Part shown: positions 46,445-55,089 of the stretch, in pieces
Layout of the letters: every line of letters begins with the position of its first letter
Position numbering within the stretch: position 1 is the first letter of the stretch
Notes under the pieces: model-generated
Database searches by the model: none
Seen by the model: only the letters and a program-made list of their open reading frames with translations
What the model was told of the DNA's origin: nothing
Position numbers and translations under genes: made by a program
Assembly (NCBI RefSeq): GCF_029952955.1
Contig: NZ_JASATX010000001.1
Location: forward strand, 496,001 to 560,000
Source of the DNA: Ruicaihuangia caeni
Lineage (GTDB): Bacteria > Actinomycetota > Actinomycetes > Actinomycetales > Microbacteriaceae
Reading direction: 5' to 3'
DNA: 64,000 nucleotides

Positions 46445-47707
46445 ATGCCTGACACCGCTACGCTCACGTTCCACGACAAGCTCGTGGCGGCGCGGGACGC
46501 CGCCCGAGGCCTCGTCACGATCACTACCGCGCAGAAGAACGCTGCGCTGCAGGCGATCGCCGACGGCGTTCGGGGAGGCATCGAACGCATTGTTCCCGCG
46601 AACGAGCTCGACCTCGCAAACGGCCGCGATAGCGGCATGAGCCTGGGGCTGCAAGACCGTCTCAAGCTCGACCAGCCACGACTCGAGGCGCTCGCGCAGG
46701 CCGTCGAACAGATCATCGCCCTCACCGACCCCGTTGGGCAGACCGTGCGCGGTTCAGTGCTGCCGAACGGTCTCTCGATCAATCAGGTGCGAGTGCCGTT
46801 CGGCGTCATCGGCGCGATCTACGAGGCGCGACCCAACGTCACGATCGACATCGCGGCGCTGGCGCTGAAGAGCGGTAATGCCGCAGTGCTTCGCGGCGGG
46901 TCGGCGGCCCAGCACACCAACGGCGTGCTGGTGGAGATCATCCAGGACGCGCTCGAGTCGGCTGGGCTGCCGCGAGCATCCGTGCAGACGATCGATGAGT
47001 TCGGGCGCGATGGCGCGAAGCAGCTCATGCGCGCTCGCGGCTTCGTCGATGTGCTCATTCCTCGGGGGAGCGCCTCGCTCATCAGCACCGTGGTCAACGA
47101 GTCGACCGTGCCCGTCATCGAGACCGGCGCCGGCGTGGTGCACATCTTCATCGATGAGAGCGCTGACGAGCAGATGGCCGTCGACATCGTCCGCAACGCC
47201 AAGGTGCAGCGCCCGAGCGTGTGCAACGCGGTCGAGACCGTGCTCGTGCACCGCGCGGCGGCAGACCGGCTGCTGCCGGGCGTGCTGCAGGCGCTCCGAG
47301 AGTCCGATGTCACAGTGCACGGCGACGAGGGCGTCATCCAGCTCTTCGCAGATGCCGTGCCCGCCTCCGATGCCGACTGGGCCTCGGAGTATCTCTCGCT
47401 CGACCTCTCCGTGAAGCTCGTCGACTCCATCGACGAGGCGATGGCCCACATCCGCAACTACACCACCGGACACACCGAGTCGATCATCACGAACGACCTG
47501 CACAACGCCGAGCGGTTCCTCGCAGAGGTCGATGCCGCGGTGGTCATGGTGAACGCCTCGACGAGGTTCACTGACGGAGGCGAGTTCGGCTTCGGAGCCG
47601 AGGTGGGCATCTCGACCCAGAAGCTGCACGCTCGCGGACCGATGGGGTTGGCCGAGCTGACGAGCACGAAGTGGGTCGTGCGGGGCTCCGGTCAGGTTCG
47701 CAGCTAG
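46445..47707 (+). CDS. proA: Gamma-glutamyl phosphate reductase
   Basis: 420 residues, aldehyde-dehydrogenase superfamily. It reduces the product of ProB to glutamate semialdehyde. The catalytic cysteine is Cys260 (QRPSVCNAVETVLVH), with the family segments VPFGVIGAIYEARPNVT and ASTRFTDGGEFGFGAEVGIST. The -10-like TAGACT (46433-46438) ends six bases before the ATG, so proA may be read from its own leaderless transcript besides read-through from obgE-proB. Confidence 0.97.
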   Translation: MPDTATLTFHDKLVAARDAARGLVTITTAQKNAALQAIADGVRGGIERIVPANELDLANGRDSGMSLGLQDRLKLDQPRLEALAQAVEQIIALTDPVGQTVRGSVLPNGLSINQVRVPFGVIGAIYEARPNVTIDIAALALKSGNAAVLRGGSAAQHTNGVLVEIIQDALESAGLPRASVQTIDEFGRDGAKQLMRARGFVDVLIPRGSASLISTVVNESTVPVIETGAGVVHIFIDESADEQMAVDIVRNAKVQRPSVCNAVETVLVHRAAADRLLPGVLQALRESDVTVHGDEGVIQLFADAVPASDADWASEYLSLDLSVKLVDSIDEAMAHIRNYTTGHTESIITNDLHNAERFLAEVDAAVVMVNASTRFTDGGEFGFGAEVGISTQKLHARGPMGLAELTSTKWVVRGSGQVRS

Positions 47708-47740
47708 ACTCGTAGACGACTTTCGAATGGAGAACCACCT

Positions 47741-47953
47741 ATGTCGCTGATCACCGCTGTGCTTGCCGCGTCCGAGGGCGGCCACGAGCTGGCTCCCCTG
47801 ATCGCGCCGGCGCCGGTCATCGCAGGCGTCATGGCCGTGCTGTTCATCGCGGGTGCCGCGGTCACGTTCAGCTACCGCGATGTCACCAACCGTCTCGGCT
47901 ACCACCGCAAGGCGGCCGAGGCGCGCGTCGAGAAGCCCGCCGACGAGCAGTAG
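47741..47953 (+). CDS. Small single-pass membrane protein between proA and nadD
   Basis: 70 residues with one membrane helix (PVIAGVMAVLFIAGAAVTFSY) and a basic/charged C-terminal tail. GGAG lies nine bases before the ATG. I recognise no domain. The position between proA and nadD and the clean ribosome-binding site support it as a real gene. Confidence 0.75.
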   Translation: MSLITAVLAASEGGHELAPLIAPAPVIAGVMAVLFIAGAAVTFSYRDVTNRLGYHRKAAEARVEKPADEQ

Positions 47954-47968
47954 GCGGCGCCTCCCTTG

Positions 47969-48574
47969 ATGGCCGAGGTGACCGGGCGTCGTCCGCGCAT
48001 CGGTGTGATGGGCGGCACGTTCGATCCCATCCATCACGGGCACCTCGTGGCCGCAAGCGAAGTGCAGCAGCACTTCGACCTCGATGAAGTGATCTTCGTG
48101 CCCACGGGCGAGCCGTGGATGAAGAGCGATGTGTCGCCGAGCGAGCACCGTTACCTCATGACGGTCATCGCTACCGCGTCGAACCCGCGTTTCGGCGTGA
48201 GCCGTGTCGACATCGAGCGAGGCGGCAAGACGTACACCATCGACACGCTGCGCGATCTCCGCGCACTGCGGCCCGAAGCCGACTTCTACTTCATCTCCGG
48301 CGCCGACGCGATCGCCCAGATCCTCGAGTGGAAGAACGTCGAGGAGTTGTGGGAACTTGCTCACTTCGTGGCCGTCTCGCGACCGGGCCACGCACTGAGC
48401 ATCAGCGGACTCCCAGCGCGCCGCGTAAGCTCGTTGGAGGTTCCCGCGCTGGCGATCTCGTCGACCGACTGCAGGCAGAGGGTGAGCCGGGGGTACCCGG
48501 TGTGGTACTTGGTTCCAGACGGCGTCGTCCAGTACATCTCGAAGTACCACCTCTATCGGAGCAAGCAACCGTGA
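47969..48574 (+). CDS. nadD: Nicotinate-nucleotide adenylyltransferase
   Basis: 201 residues. It makes deamido-NAD from nicotinate mononucleotide and ATP. The nucleotidyltransferase motif [14 protein letters not shown] holds HHGH at residues 22-25. The C-terminal [24 protein letters not shown] carries the ISSTxxR motif. A TTG three bases upstream is an alternative start. Its stop overlaps the next gene (GTGA). In many actinobacteria nadD and rsfS are neighbours, as here. Confidence 0.95.
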   Translation: MAEVTGRRPRIGVMGGTFDPIHHGHLVAASEVQQHFDLDEVIFVPTGEPWMKSDVSPSEHRYLMTVIATASNPRFGVSRVDIERGGKTYTIDTLRDLRALRPEADFYFISGADAIAQILEWKNVEELWELAHFVAVSRPGHALSISGLPARRVSSLEVPALAISSTDCRQRVSRGYPVWYLVPDGVVQYISKYHLYRSKQP

Positions 48575-49965
48575 GCGCAAGACAGCACCAGCACATGAGC
48601 CGGCGCGAGGCGCGTGAGTATGAGCGCAAGCTCGCCGCGGAACGCGAACTGCGTGAGGCGATCGAGCAGCGCGAGGTCAGCAGCGCCTCCGACGCTGGTT
48701 CCGCGAGCGAGCCGAGCAGCGCACCCGCCTCGGCGCCGACAGAGGCGGAGTCGACCGATCGAGCGTCGGTGGCGCCGTCCGCTCCCTCTGGCGAGGCGGC
48801 TCGACCGTCCGTGCTGCAGGACTCGACCGCTCCATCGACGGCTGCGAGCGCCGGAGCACCGATGTCGATGGCGTCGGCTCCCTTCTTCGTGAACGGCCAG
48901 CCGATGACGCGTCGGCAGCTCCGCGAGCTGCGCAGGGCGCAGGAGGCCGGCGCGGTGCCGCCGCTCGTCGAACCCGGCGAGCATGAGCCGGCTGCCCGTG
49001 GTCCGCTCGCCCCGGTCGAACTGCCCGAGGTGCCGAACGTCAGCACCGGCAGCGCACCGGTGATGCCCGCCCCGGTCACGTCCCGGCCTTCGAACACGAG
49101 CCCCCAGCGTGCTGCTGCAGGCGCCGCCGACGCAGGAACCGCCGACGCAGCGGCATCAGTCACCAGTGGCGCTGAGGCGGGGCCGTCCGACGCCGGCGAG
49201 GCTCCGGTTCGCCGGCGTGATCGGCTCCGCCCGTCCGCCGTGTCGGCCGGTTTCGCGAGGTCGACCGAGTCTGCGGCATCCGCGGAGGCGCCCGTAATCG
49301 AGCCTCAGCCATCGTCCACGCCTGAGTCGCAGCAGCTCATCGAGAGCACGCCGTTCGCCTCCGACGCGCGACAGGCGGCGGCCCCGGCGAACGAGACTGT
49401 TCCAGAGATCGTCGAGCGCAGCCCGTTCGCGCGAGCGGAATCGACTGCCCCCGAGGCGGACGCACCGAGCGCCGCTGCTTCCGAGGGAGAGCAGGATGCC
49501 GCGCACGACACGGACTTGCGTGAGCGCAGCACCGCCTTCGACTCGATGGTCAGCCCTGAGGCCGGTGGCTCGACGGTCAGCGCCGCGGCCCTCGTGCTGC
49601 CGTCGGTGCCTGGTCACAGTGATCTGCCGCGCGCCCTCGACGGCACCGGCGAGATCATCATCACCGACAGCATCAGGCTCTCGGGCGGTCTGGCCGCCAC
49701 TGGCAGCCACAGCACCGGGCTCGACGGCATCGAACTCGACCGGCTGCTCGATGCCGACGACCGCGCCGCGTCGCAGGCCGTCAGCGATTCGCAGCCGGTG
49801 CGCGCCTCGAAGGCCATCAGCACGAGCAGCGCGACGCGCGGTGTCATCCAGACCAAGAAGCCCCGGGGCAACAAGTTGCTCACCGGGCTGGCGATCACGG
49901 CATCCGGCCTTGCGGTCGGAGTCGTGGCATTGCTCGTCATCGGCGTGCTGAACGGAGTCTTCTAG
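48571..49965 (+). CDS. Disordered Ala/Ser/Glu/Pro-rich protein with C-terminal membrane anchor
   Basis: 464 residues. The beginning ([25 protein letters not shown], after GTG at 48571) is a charged helix. About 330 residues of Ala/Ser/Pro/Glu/Thr-rich low-complexity sequence follow, with short recurring motifs such as [18 protein letters not shown] and SPFARAES. A single membrane helix ([19 protein letters not shown]) ends the chain, so the bulk probably lies in the cytoplasm. The GTG overlaps the nadD stop. No domain is recognised; it may be a lineage-specific cell-envelope or division scaffold, which is a guess from architecture only. Confidence 0.78.
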   Translation: MSARQHQHMSRREAREYERKLAAERELREAIEQREVSSASDAGSASEPSSAPASAPTEAESTDRASVAPSAPSGEAARPSVLQDSTAPSTAASAGAPMSMASAPFFVNGQPMTRRQLRELRRAQEAGAVPPLVEPGEHEPAARGPLAPVELPEVPNVSTGSAPVMPAPVTSRPSNTSPQRAAAGAADAGTADAAASVTSGAEAGPSDAGEAPVRRRDRLRPSAVSAGFARSTESAASAEAPVIEPQPSSTPESQQLIESTPFASDARQAAAPANETVPEIVERSPFARAESTAPEADAPSAAASEGEQDAAHDTDLRERSTAFDSMVSPEAGGSTVSAAALVLPSVPGHSDLPRALDGTGEIIITDSIRLSGGLAATGSHSTGLDGIELDRLLDADDRAASQAVSDSQPVRASKAISTSSATRGVIQTKKPRGNKLLTGLAITASGLAVGVVALLVIGVLNGVF

Positions 49966-50002
49966 TGGGCGGTATTCCGCTGAGCAACGTCTGGTGCGCC
50001 GC

Positions 50003-50380
50003 GTGACGGCGTCCGAGAACGCACTGCAGCTCGTCGCGATCGCCGCGAAAGCGGCCGATGCGAAGGGCGGCGAAGATCTCGTGGCGCTCGACGTGTCGAA
50101 GCCACTTCCGCTCGCCGACGCGTTTCTCCTCGTGAGCGCGGGCAGCGAGCGTCAGGTGCTCGCGATCGCCGACGAGATCGAAGAGAAGCTCGCGGAGCAC
50201 GGCACGCACGCGCTTCGGCGCGAGGGACGGTCCGAAGCCCGCTGGGTGCTGCTCGACTTCGGCGACCTCGTGGTGCACGTGTTCCATCAGGAGGAGCGCG
50301 TGTACTACGCGCTCGAGCGGCTGTGGCGCGATTGCCCGGTGATCCCGGTACAGATCGACGGGCCCAGCGAACCGGCCTGA
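50003..50380 (+). CDS. rsfS: Ribosomal silencing factor
   Basis: 125 residues. RsfS binds uL14 and blocks joining of the 30S and 50S subunits when nutrients run low. The family sequence is clear: ALQLVAIAAKAADAKGGEDLVALDVS, then ADAFLLVSAGSERQVLAIADEI and VLLDFGDLVVHVFHQEERVYYALERLW. I set the start at the GTG giving MTASENALQL; a GTG at 49994 would add three residues. It follows the anchored disordered protein after 37 bp. Confidence 0.94.
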   Translation: MTASENALQLVAIAAKAADAKGGEDLVALDVSKPLPLADAFLLVSAGSERQVLAIADEIEEKLAEHGTHALRREGRSEARWVLLDFGDLVVHVFHQEERVYYALERLWRDCPVIPVQIDGPSEPA

Positions 50381-50555
50381 TCGGTTCCTCAACACCGCCG
50401 TGGTCGTGGCGTCTGACAGGCGGCTCGCTGAGGCGCGCTGCGAATGTTGCGGAATGCGACATCCTGACTGAACACCAAGCAACGGCTGATTAGGCTTGTC
50501 GGGTACCCAAGGGCGCCCGAGCGGCGCCTCGGCATCCATCGAGAACGATCTCTGG

Positions 50556-51599
50556 ATGCCGCCGTCCTCTCACCAGGAAGCGCTTCCGCCTGTGATCACT
50601 GTCAGCCATGTCTCCAAGACCTTCGGGTCGGGTGACGCCGCGGTGACCGCGCTCGACGATGTGAGCCTGCAGGTGGCGCCTGGCGAGATCTTCGGCGTGG
50701 TCGGCCAGAGCGGTGCCGGCAAGTCGACCCTGATCCGCACCGTCAACCTGCTCGAGCGGCCCGACACCGGAAGCGTCATCGTCGACGGGCAGGAACTCAC
50801 CACGCTCAGCGACTCGGCGCTTCGCCGAGCTCGCCAGCACATCGGCATGGTGTTCCAACACTTCAATCTGCTCGAGAGCCGCACCGCGCAAGGCAACGTC
50901 GAGCTCGCGCTCGAGCTCGCGGGCACCGACTCCCGCGACCGCAAACGGCGTGCGTCGGAGATCCTCGACCTCGTCGGTCTCGGCGCCAAGGCCGGCTCGT
51001 TTCCGTCTCAGCTCTCGGGCGGGCAGAAGCAGCGCGTCGGCATCGCTCGCGCCCTTGCTGCTGAACCCAGGGTGCTGCTCTCAGACGAAGCGACCTCCGC
51101 ACTCGACCCCGAGACGACGCGATCGATCCTCGAGCTGTTCAAGACGATCAACGAGCAGCTCGGCCTCACCGTCATGCTGATCACGCACGAGATGGACGTC
51201 GTGAAGGGGATCTGCGATTCTGCGGCGCTCCTCGAGCACGGCCGAGTGGTCGAGACCGGGGGACTGGTCGAACTGATCTCGACGCCCGGCTCGCGCCTTG
51301 CTGCAGACCTGTTCCCGCTCGGCGACGCGACACCCGCGCCCGGCACGACTGTGATCGACATCACGTTCAGCGGCGGGTCGGCTGATCGGCCCGTGATCGC
51401 ACAGCTCGCGCGCGATCACTCGCTGGACGTGTCGATCCTCGGCGCCGTCATCGAGTCGATCGGCGGCAGCCAGGCGGGTCGCACTCGCCTCGAGCTTCCG
51501 GGCACGCCGGCGCAGAACGCCGCTGCGGTCGACGACCTCCGAGACCAGGGGCTGCTCGTCGAGGTGCATTCCGCCGATGCAGCGGGAGGTGTCTCATGA
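50556..51599 (+). CDS. metN: Methionine-type ABC importer ATPase
   Basis: 347 residues. MetN has Walker A GQSGAGKST, signature LSGGQKQRVGIARALAAEP and Walker B VLLSDEATSALDPET, and a C-terminal NIL/ACT-like domain (VIDITFSGGSADRPVIAQLAR...) that senses methionine and shuts transport. The ATG at 50556 gives a short N-terminus; TTG at 50496 and GTG at 50592 are alternatives. A -10-like TAGGCT (50491-50496) predicts a ~53-nt leader. The gene overlaps metI as ATGA (51596-51599). No SAM riboswitch consensus was seen upstream. Confidence 0.93.
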   Translation: MPPSSHQEALPPVITVSHVSKTFGSGDAAVTALDDVSLQVAPGEIFGVVGQSGAGKSTLIRTVNLLERPDTGSVIVDGQELTTLSDSALRRARQHIGMVFQHFNLLESRTAQGNVELALELAGTDSRDRKRRASEILDLVGLGAKAGSFPSQLSGGQKQRVGIARALAAEPRVLLSDEATSALDPETTRSILELFKTINEQLGLTVMLITHEMDVVKGICDSAALLEHGRVVETGGLVELISTPGSRLAADLFPLGDATPAPGTTVIDITFSGGSADRPVIAQLARDHSLDVSILGAVIESIGGSQAGRTRLELPGTPAQNAAAVDDLRDQGLLVEVHSADAAGGVS

Positions 51600-52348
51600 T
51601 CGACGTCAACGACCCGAACTTCTGGCCCCAGCTCTGGGAGCTGATGCTCGTCGCCACGGGGGAGACCCTCTACATGGTGGGCGTCGCGCTCATCTTCACG
51701 GTGCTGCTCGGCCTGCCACTCGGCATTGCGGTCGTCGGCACCGAGCGCGGTGGCCTCTTCGAGCGGGTGCTCGGCTCACGCCGGCTCAGCGCCGTCATCA
51801 ACTGGGTGCTGAACTTCATCGTCAACCTCGGCCGCAGTGTGCCGTTCGTGATCCTCATGGTCGCGCTGATCCCCGTGACGAGGTTCCTCGTCGGCACCTC
51901 GATCGGTGCGACGGCGGCGATCGTGCCGCTCTCGCTGGTCGCGATCCCCTTCTTCGCCCGCATGGTCGAGATCGCCATCAAGGAGGTGGATGCCGGGCTC
52001 ATCGAGGCCGCGCATTCGCTCGGCGCCACCCGCTGGCAGATCGTGTCGAAGGTGCTGGTGCCCGAGGCTCTGGCGCCAATGGTCCTCGGTCTATCGACGA
52101 CGGTCACCTCGATCATCAACTTCTCGGCGATGGTCGGCGTCGTGGCGGGTGGCGGTCTCGGGTCGGTAGCGATCCGCTGGGGCTACCAGCGCTACAGCGT
52201 CATCCACATGATCATCGTGATCATCATCATCTTCATCATCGTGATGGTGCTGCAGTGGTTGGCCACCTGGGGCGCGCGCCGACTCACCCACCGCAGCGGC
52301 GACACCGGCAAGCGCAAGCGAATGTTCGAGAGCGTCGCCGGCGGCTGA
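51596..52348 (+). CDS. metI: Methionine-type ABC importer permease
   Basis: 250 residues with about five membrane helices. The EAA loop is IEAAHSLGATRWQIVSKVLVPEA, the contact point with MetN. ATGA coupling to metN. A 136-bp gap follows before metQ. Confidence 0.94.
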   Translation: MIDVNDPNFWPQLWELMLVATGETLYMVGVALIFTVLLGLPLGIAVVGTERGGLFERVLGSRRLSAVINWVLNFIVNLGRSVPFVILMVALIPVTRFLVGTSIGATAAIVPLSLVAIPFFARMVEIAIKEVDAGLIEAAHSLGATRWQIVSKVLVPEALAPMVLGLSTTVTSIINFSAMVGVVAGGGLGSVAIRWGYQRYSVIHMIIVIIIIFIIVMVLQWLATWGARRLTHRSGDTGKRKRMFESVAGG

Positions 52349-52484
52349 GCCAGTCTGAAGCCGACCGCATCCGCTCCACCCTGATGCAATCTCTCTCACC
52401 GTCGAGTTCCGGGCTCTCGCGTCAGCGTCCGGAGGACCGACGGCTTCACCACGCCTGAAACCACAGCAAAGCAAAGGAAACACC

Positions 52485-53318
52485 ATGACGTTCATCTCTC
52501 CGAAGCGCCTCGCCGGCGTCGGTCTCGCCGCCGCCCTCACCATCGGCCTTGCCGGCTGCGGTGCGGCCAGCGACGCCGGCAGCACTGACGCCGGTAGCGG
52601 CGACGTGCAGACGATCAAGGTCGGCGCGCTCGCGATCCCAGCAGGGGAACTGCTCCAGTGGGTCGACGAGAACCTGGCCGCCGACGCCGGCCTCGACATC
52701 GAGTACATCGAGTTCACCGACTACAACACGCCGAACACCGCCCTCGTCGATGGCGATGTCGACGCGAACCTGTTCCAGAACACGACCTTCCTTGCCAACT
52801 TCAACACGGCCACCGGCAGCGACCTCGTGAGCGTGGGCGAGATCTACCTGCCGGTCGCGGCGTTCTACAGCGACAAGATCACTGATATCGCCGACCTGGA
52901 GAAGGGCGCGAAGATCGCGATCCCGGACGACCCGACCAACGAGGGGCGTGCACTCGAGATGCTCGCCGCCGAGGGCCTGATCGAGACCACCGAGAACCCC
53001 TCGACGCTCAACGACGTGACCTCGAACCCGAACGACTTCGAGTTCGTCGAGATCGAGAACGCCTCGCTCGCCGCGGCACTTCCCGACGTCGACGCCGCGT
53101 TCGTGACGATCTCGTTCGCGTTGCCCGCCGGCCTCAAGCTCGAGGACGCCATCCTTGTCGAGGGTGAGAGCAGCAAGTTCTTCAACGTGCTCGCCACGAC
53201 TCCGGAGCTCGAGAACGACGAGCGCGTGCAGAAGCTCTACGACCTCCTGCTCTCTGACGAGACTCAGGCCTACATGGAGGAGACCTTCGGCGACCAGATG
53301 ATCCCGGTCACCAAGTGA
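52485..53318 (+). CDS. metQ: Methionine-type ABC importer lipoprotein (NlpA family)
   Basis: 277 residues. The signal peptide ends in lipobox GLAGC. The mature part has the NlpA features IEYIEFTDYNTPNTALVDGDVDANLFQNT and IPDDPTNEGRALEMLAAEGL. The family binds D- and L-methionine. AAGGA precedes the ATG. It closes metNIQ and is followed by a 15-bp hairpin. Confidence 0.94.
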   Translation: MTFISPKRLAGVGLAAALTIGLAGCGAASDAGSTDAGSGDVQTIKVGALAIPAGELLQWVDENLAADAGLDIEYIEFTDYNTPNTALVDGDVDANLFQNTTFLANFNTATGSDLVSVGEIYLPVAAFYSDKITDIADLEKGAKIAIPDDPTNEGRALEMLAAEGLIETTENPSTLNDVTSNPNDFEFVEIENASLAAALPDVDAAFVTISFALPAGLKLEDAILVEGESSKFFNVLATTPELENDERVQKLYDLLLSDETQAYMEETFGDQMIPVTK

Positions 53319-53347
53319 GCTGATCCCGGCAGTGCCATGCACGGCTG

Positions 53348-53382
53348 AGCGCCCGGCTCCCGTCTATCGGGGGTCGGGCGCT
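53348..53382. terminator. 15-bp hairpin ending metNIQ
   Basis: AGCGCCCG-GCT-CCCG (53348-53362) pairs fully with CGGG-GGT-CGGGCGCT (53368-53382), two of the pairs being G-U, around a TCTAT loop. It lies 30 bp after the metQ stop. A -10-like TAAAGT for the next tRNA is at 53482-53487. Confidence 0.8.
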
Positions 53383-53522
53383 TGCCGTACCGGCTCGGCA
53401 CGGCCGCGCCTCGAGCCCGGTCACGGTGCGAAGCCGGCGAGCGAAGTCCGCACGGTGGTCAGCGGCTGCCGGGGCATGTAGTAAAGTAGATGAGTCGCCT
53501 CCGCGAGGAGGTCGACCGAAAC

Positions 53523-53598
53523 GGGTCTGTGGCGCAGCTGGTAGCGCACCTGCATGGCATGCAGGGGGTCAGGGGTTCGAGTCCCCTCAGATCCACCA
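53523..53598 (+). tRNA. tRNA-Ala (anticodon GGC)
   Basis: The acceptor GGGTCTG pairs with CAGATCC. The anticodon stem CCTGC/GCAGG encloses the loop ATGGCAT, anticodon GGC. The T-arm has GGGGTTCGAGTCCCC, the discriminator is A and CCA is encoded (53596-53598). It reads GCC and GCU codons. A -10-like TAAAGT lies at 53482-53487. Confidence 0.97.
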
Positions 53599-53742
53599 TT
53601 GTTCGAGTCGGTTTTCAGGGCTCGGTTCACGTGGCCGTAACCGGCCGTACCGATCGCTCCTCTTGTCGAGTTCGCATCGACGGTCGAGAGCTCACGCCGG
53701 CCGAGCCATTGCGGCTGCTGCTCCGCTCCATAGGCTGGGGCG

Positions 53743-54924
53743 ATGGGGCTCTTCACGCGTCGAGATCCGCAAACCCGCTCAGTGACGGCTCCCTCGGCAG
53801 GCGTGGAGACCATCGCGCCGACGCGGGGCCTGCTGTCGAGCTCGTTGTGGGGGGACAGGCTCGGACGCTGGTCGGTGCGCAGCCTGCAGCTTCTGCTGAT
53901 CATCGCGCTGAGCGCGCTCACGATCTGGGCGCTCGTGCAGGTCAAGCTCGTGGTGATCCCGCTGCTCATCGCCATCATCCTCGCGGCGGCAGCAAGCCCC
54001 GTCATCGTGCGGCTGCGCCGGTGGATGCCGCCCATGTTGGCCGCGTGGATCACGCTGCTCGGCGGCCTCGCCGTGTTCGGGGGAATCGTCACGCTCATCG
54101 TCTTCGCCGTGCGGAACCAGTGGGACGAGTTGGTCGCGTCGGCGACCGAGGGATTCGAAGACCTGCAGCGCTGGCTGGCCGACCTGCAATTGCCTATCGA
54201 CCAGGCCCAGATAACCGCGACCCGTGATGCCATCGTCGACTTCGTCACCAGCGCCGAGTTCGGCGCCGGCGCGATCGCAGGCGTCTCGCTCGCGACGGAG
54301 TTCGTGACCGGCACCGTGCTGGTGATCGTCGTGCTGTTCTTCTTCTTGAAGGACGGGGACCGGATCTGGGCCTTCCTGCTGCGCCCCTTCGACGGAGCCC
54401 GCCTGGAGCGCGGACGTCGCATCGGTGACACGTCCGTCAATGTGCTGGGCGGCTATATACGGGGCACCGCCATCGTTGGCCTGGTCGACGCTCTGGTCAT
54501 CGGCGTGGGCCTTGCGATCTTGCAGGTGCCGCTCGCGCTTCCGCTCGCAGTCATCGTGTTCCTCGGTTCGTTCATCCCCCTCGTCGGCGCCACCGTTGCC
54601 GGTGTCTTCGCTGCGCTCGTGGCGCTGGTAGCGAACGGCCCGGTCGTGGCGCTGATCGTGGTGCTGATCGTGATCGTCGTGAATCAACTCGAGGGCGATC
54701 TGCTGCAGCCCATCGTCATGAGTCAGTCGCTCAAGCTGCACCCGCTGATCATCCTCGTCGCACTGACGGTCGGCACGATCCTCGGCGGGATCGCGGGCGC
54801 TGTGCTCGCAGTGCCGATCGCCGCGGTCGGGTGGGCGATCGTGAAGGTTTGGGATAAGCCCGATCCGTCGCTCGATGCACGCAAGCAGCTCCGCTTGCGA
54901 CGCGGCGCTCGGAAGGCGTCATGA
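53743..54924 (+). CDS. AI-2E (PerM) family membrane protein
   Basis: 393 residues with about eight membrane segments in the AI-2E/PerM/YhhQ-like arrangement: two N-terminal helices, an amphipathic stretch (WDELVASATEGFEDLQRWL), then FFFLKDGDRIW and the C-terminal motif QLEGDLLQPIVMSQSLKLHPL. The family was named for AI-2 export and includes sodium/proton antiporters; substrate unknown here. TAGGCT (53731-53736) ends six bases before the ATG, a leaderless pattern. Confidence 0.9.
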   Translation: MGLFTRRDPQTRSVTAPSAGVETIAPTRGLLSSSLWGDRLGRWSVRSLQLLLIIALSALTIWALVQVKLVVIPLLIAIILAAAASPVIVRLRRWMPPMLAAWITLLGGLAVFGGIVTLIVFAVRNQWDELVASATEGFEDLQRWLADLQLPIDQAQITATRDAIVDFVTSAEFGAGAIAGVSLATEFVTGTVLVIVVLFFFLKDGDRIWAFLLRPFDGARLERGRRIGDTSVNVLGGYIRGTAIVGLVDALVIGVGLAILQVPLALPLAVIVFLGSFIPLVGATVAGVFAALVALVANGPVVALIVVLIVIVVNQLEGDLLQPIVMSQSLKLHPLIILVALTVGTILGGIAGAVLAVPIAAVGWAIVKVWDKPDPSLDARKQLRLRRGARKAS

Positions 54925-55029
54925 GCGCTGTCACCTGGGCCCCGCGGTTGCCCCGTGGTCGAGCAGCCCGCGCCACGTCGGCGACGATCTCGCGAGCGTG
55001 TTCCCACTAGGCTCGTCCCCGGAAGAGAC

Positions 55030-55066
55030 AGAACCGGTTGACGTCCCTCTTCGGATGATCGGTTCT
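55030..55066 (+). promoter_or_regulatory. Promoter with flanking inverted repeat for the DHA2 exporter
   Basis: TTGACG (55038-55043) followed after 17 bp by GGTTCT (55061-55066) is a candidate promoter. Inverted half-sites AGAACCG (55030-55036) and CGGTTCT (55060-55066), 23 bp apart, flank it; the second overlaps the -10. AACCGGTT (55032-55039) is an additional 8-bp palindrome. This could be the site of a drug-responsive repressor, but none is encoded next to it. Confidence 0.45.
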
Positions 55067-55089
55067 CGGTGAACGAGGTTGCCAACGGT

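Noticed and set aside
50381-50556. SAM riboswitch before metN
   Set aside because: I found neither SAM-I nor SAM-IV consensus stretches in this interval. A covariance search would settle it.
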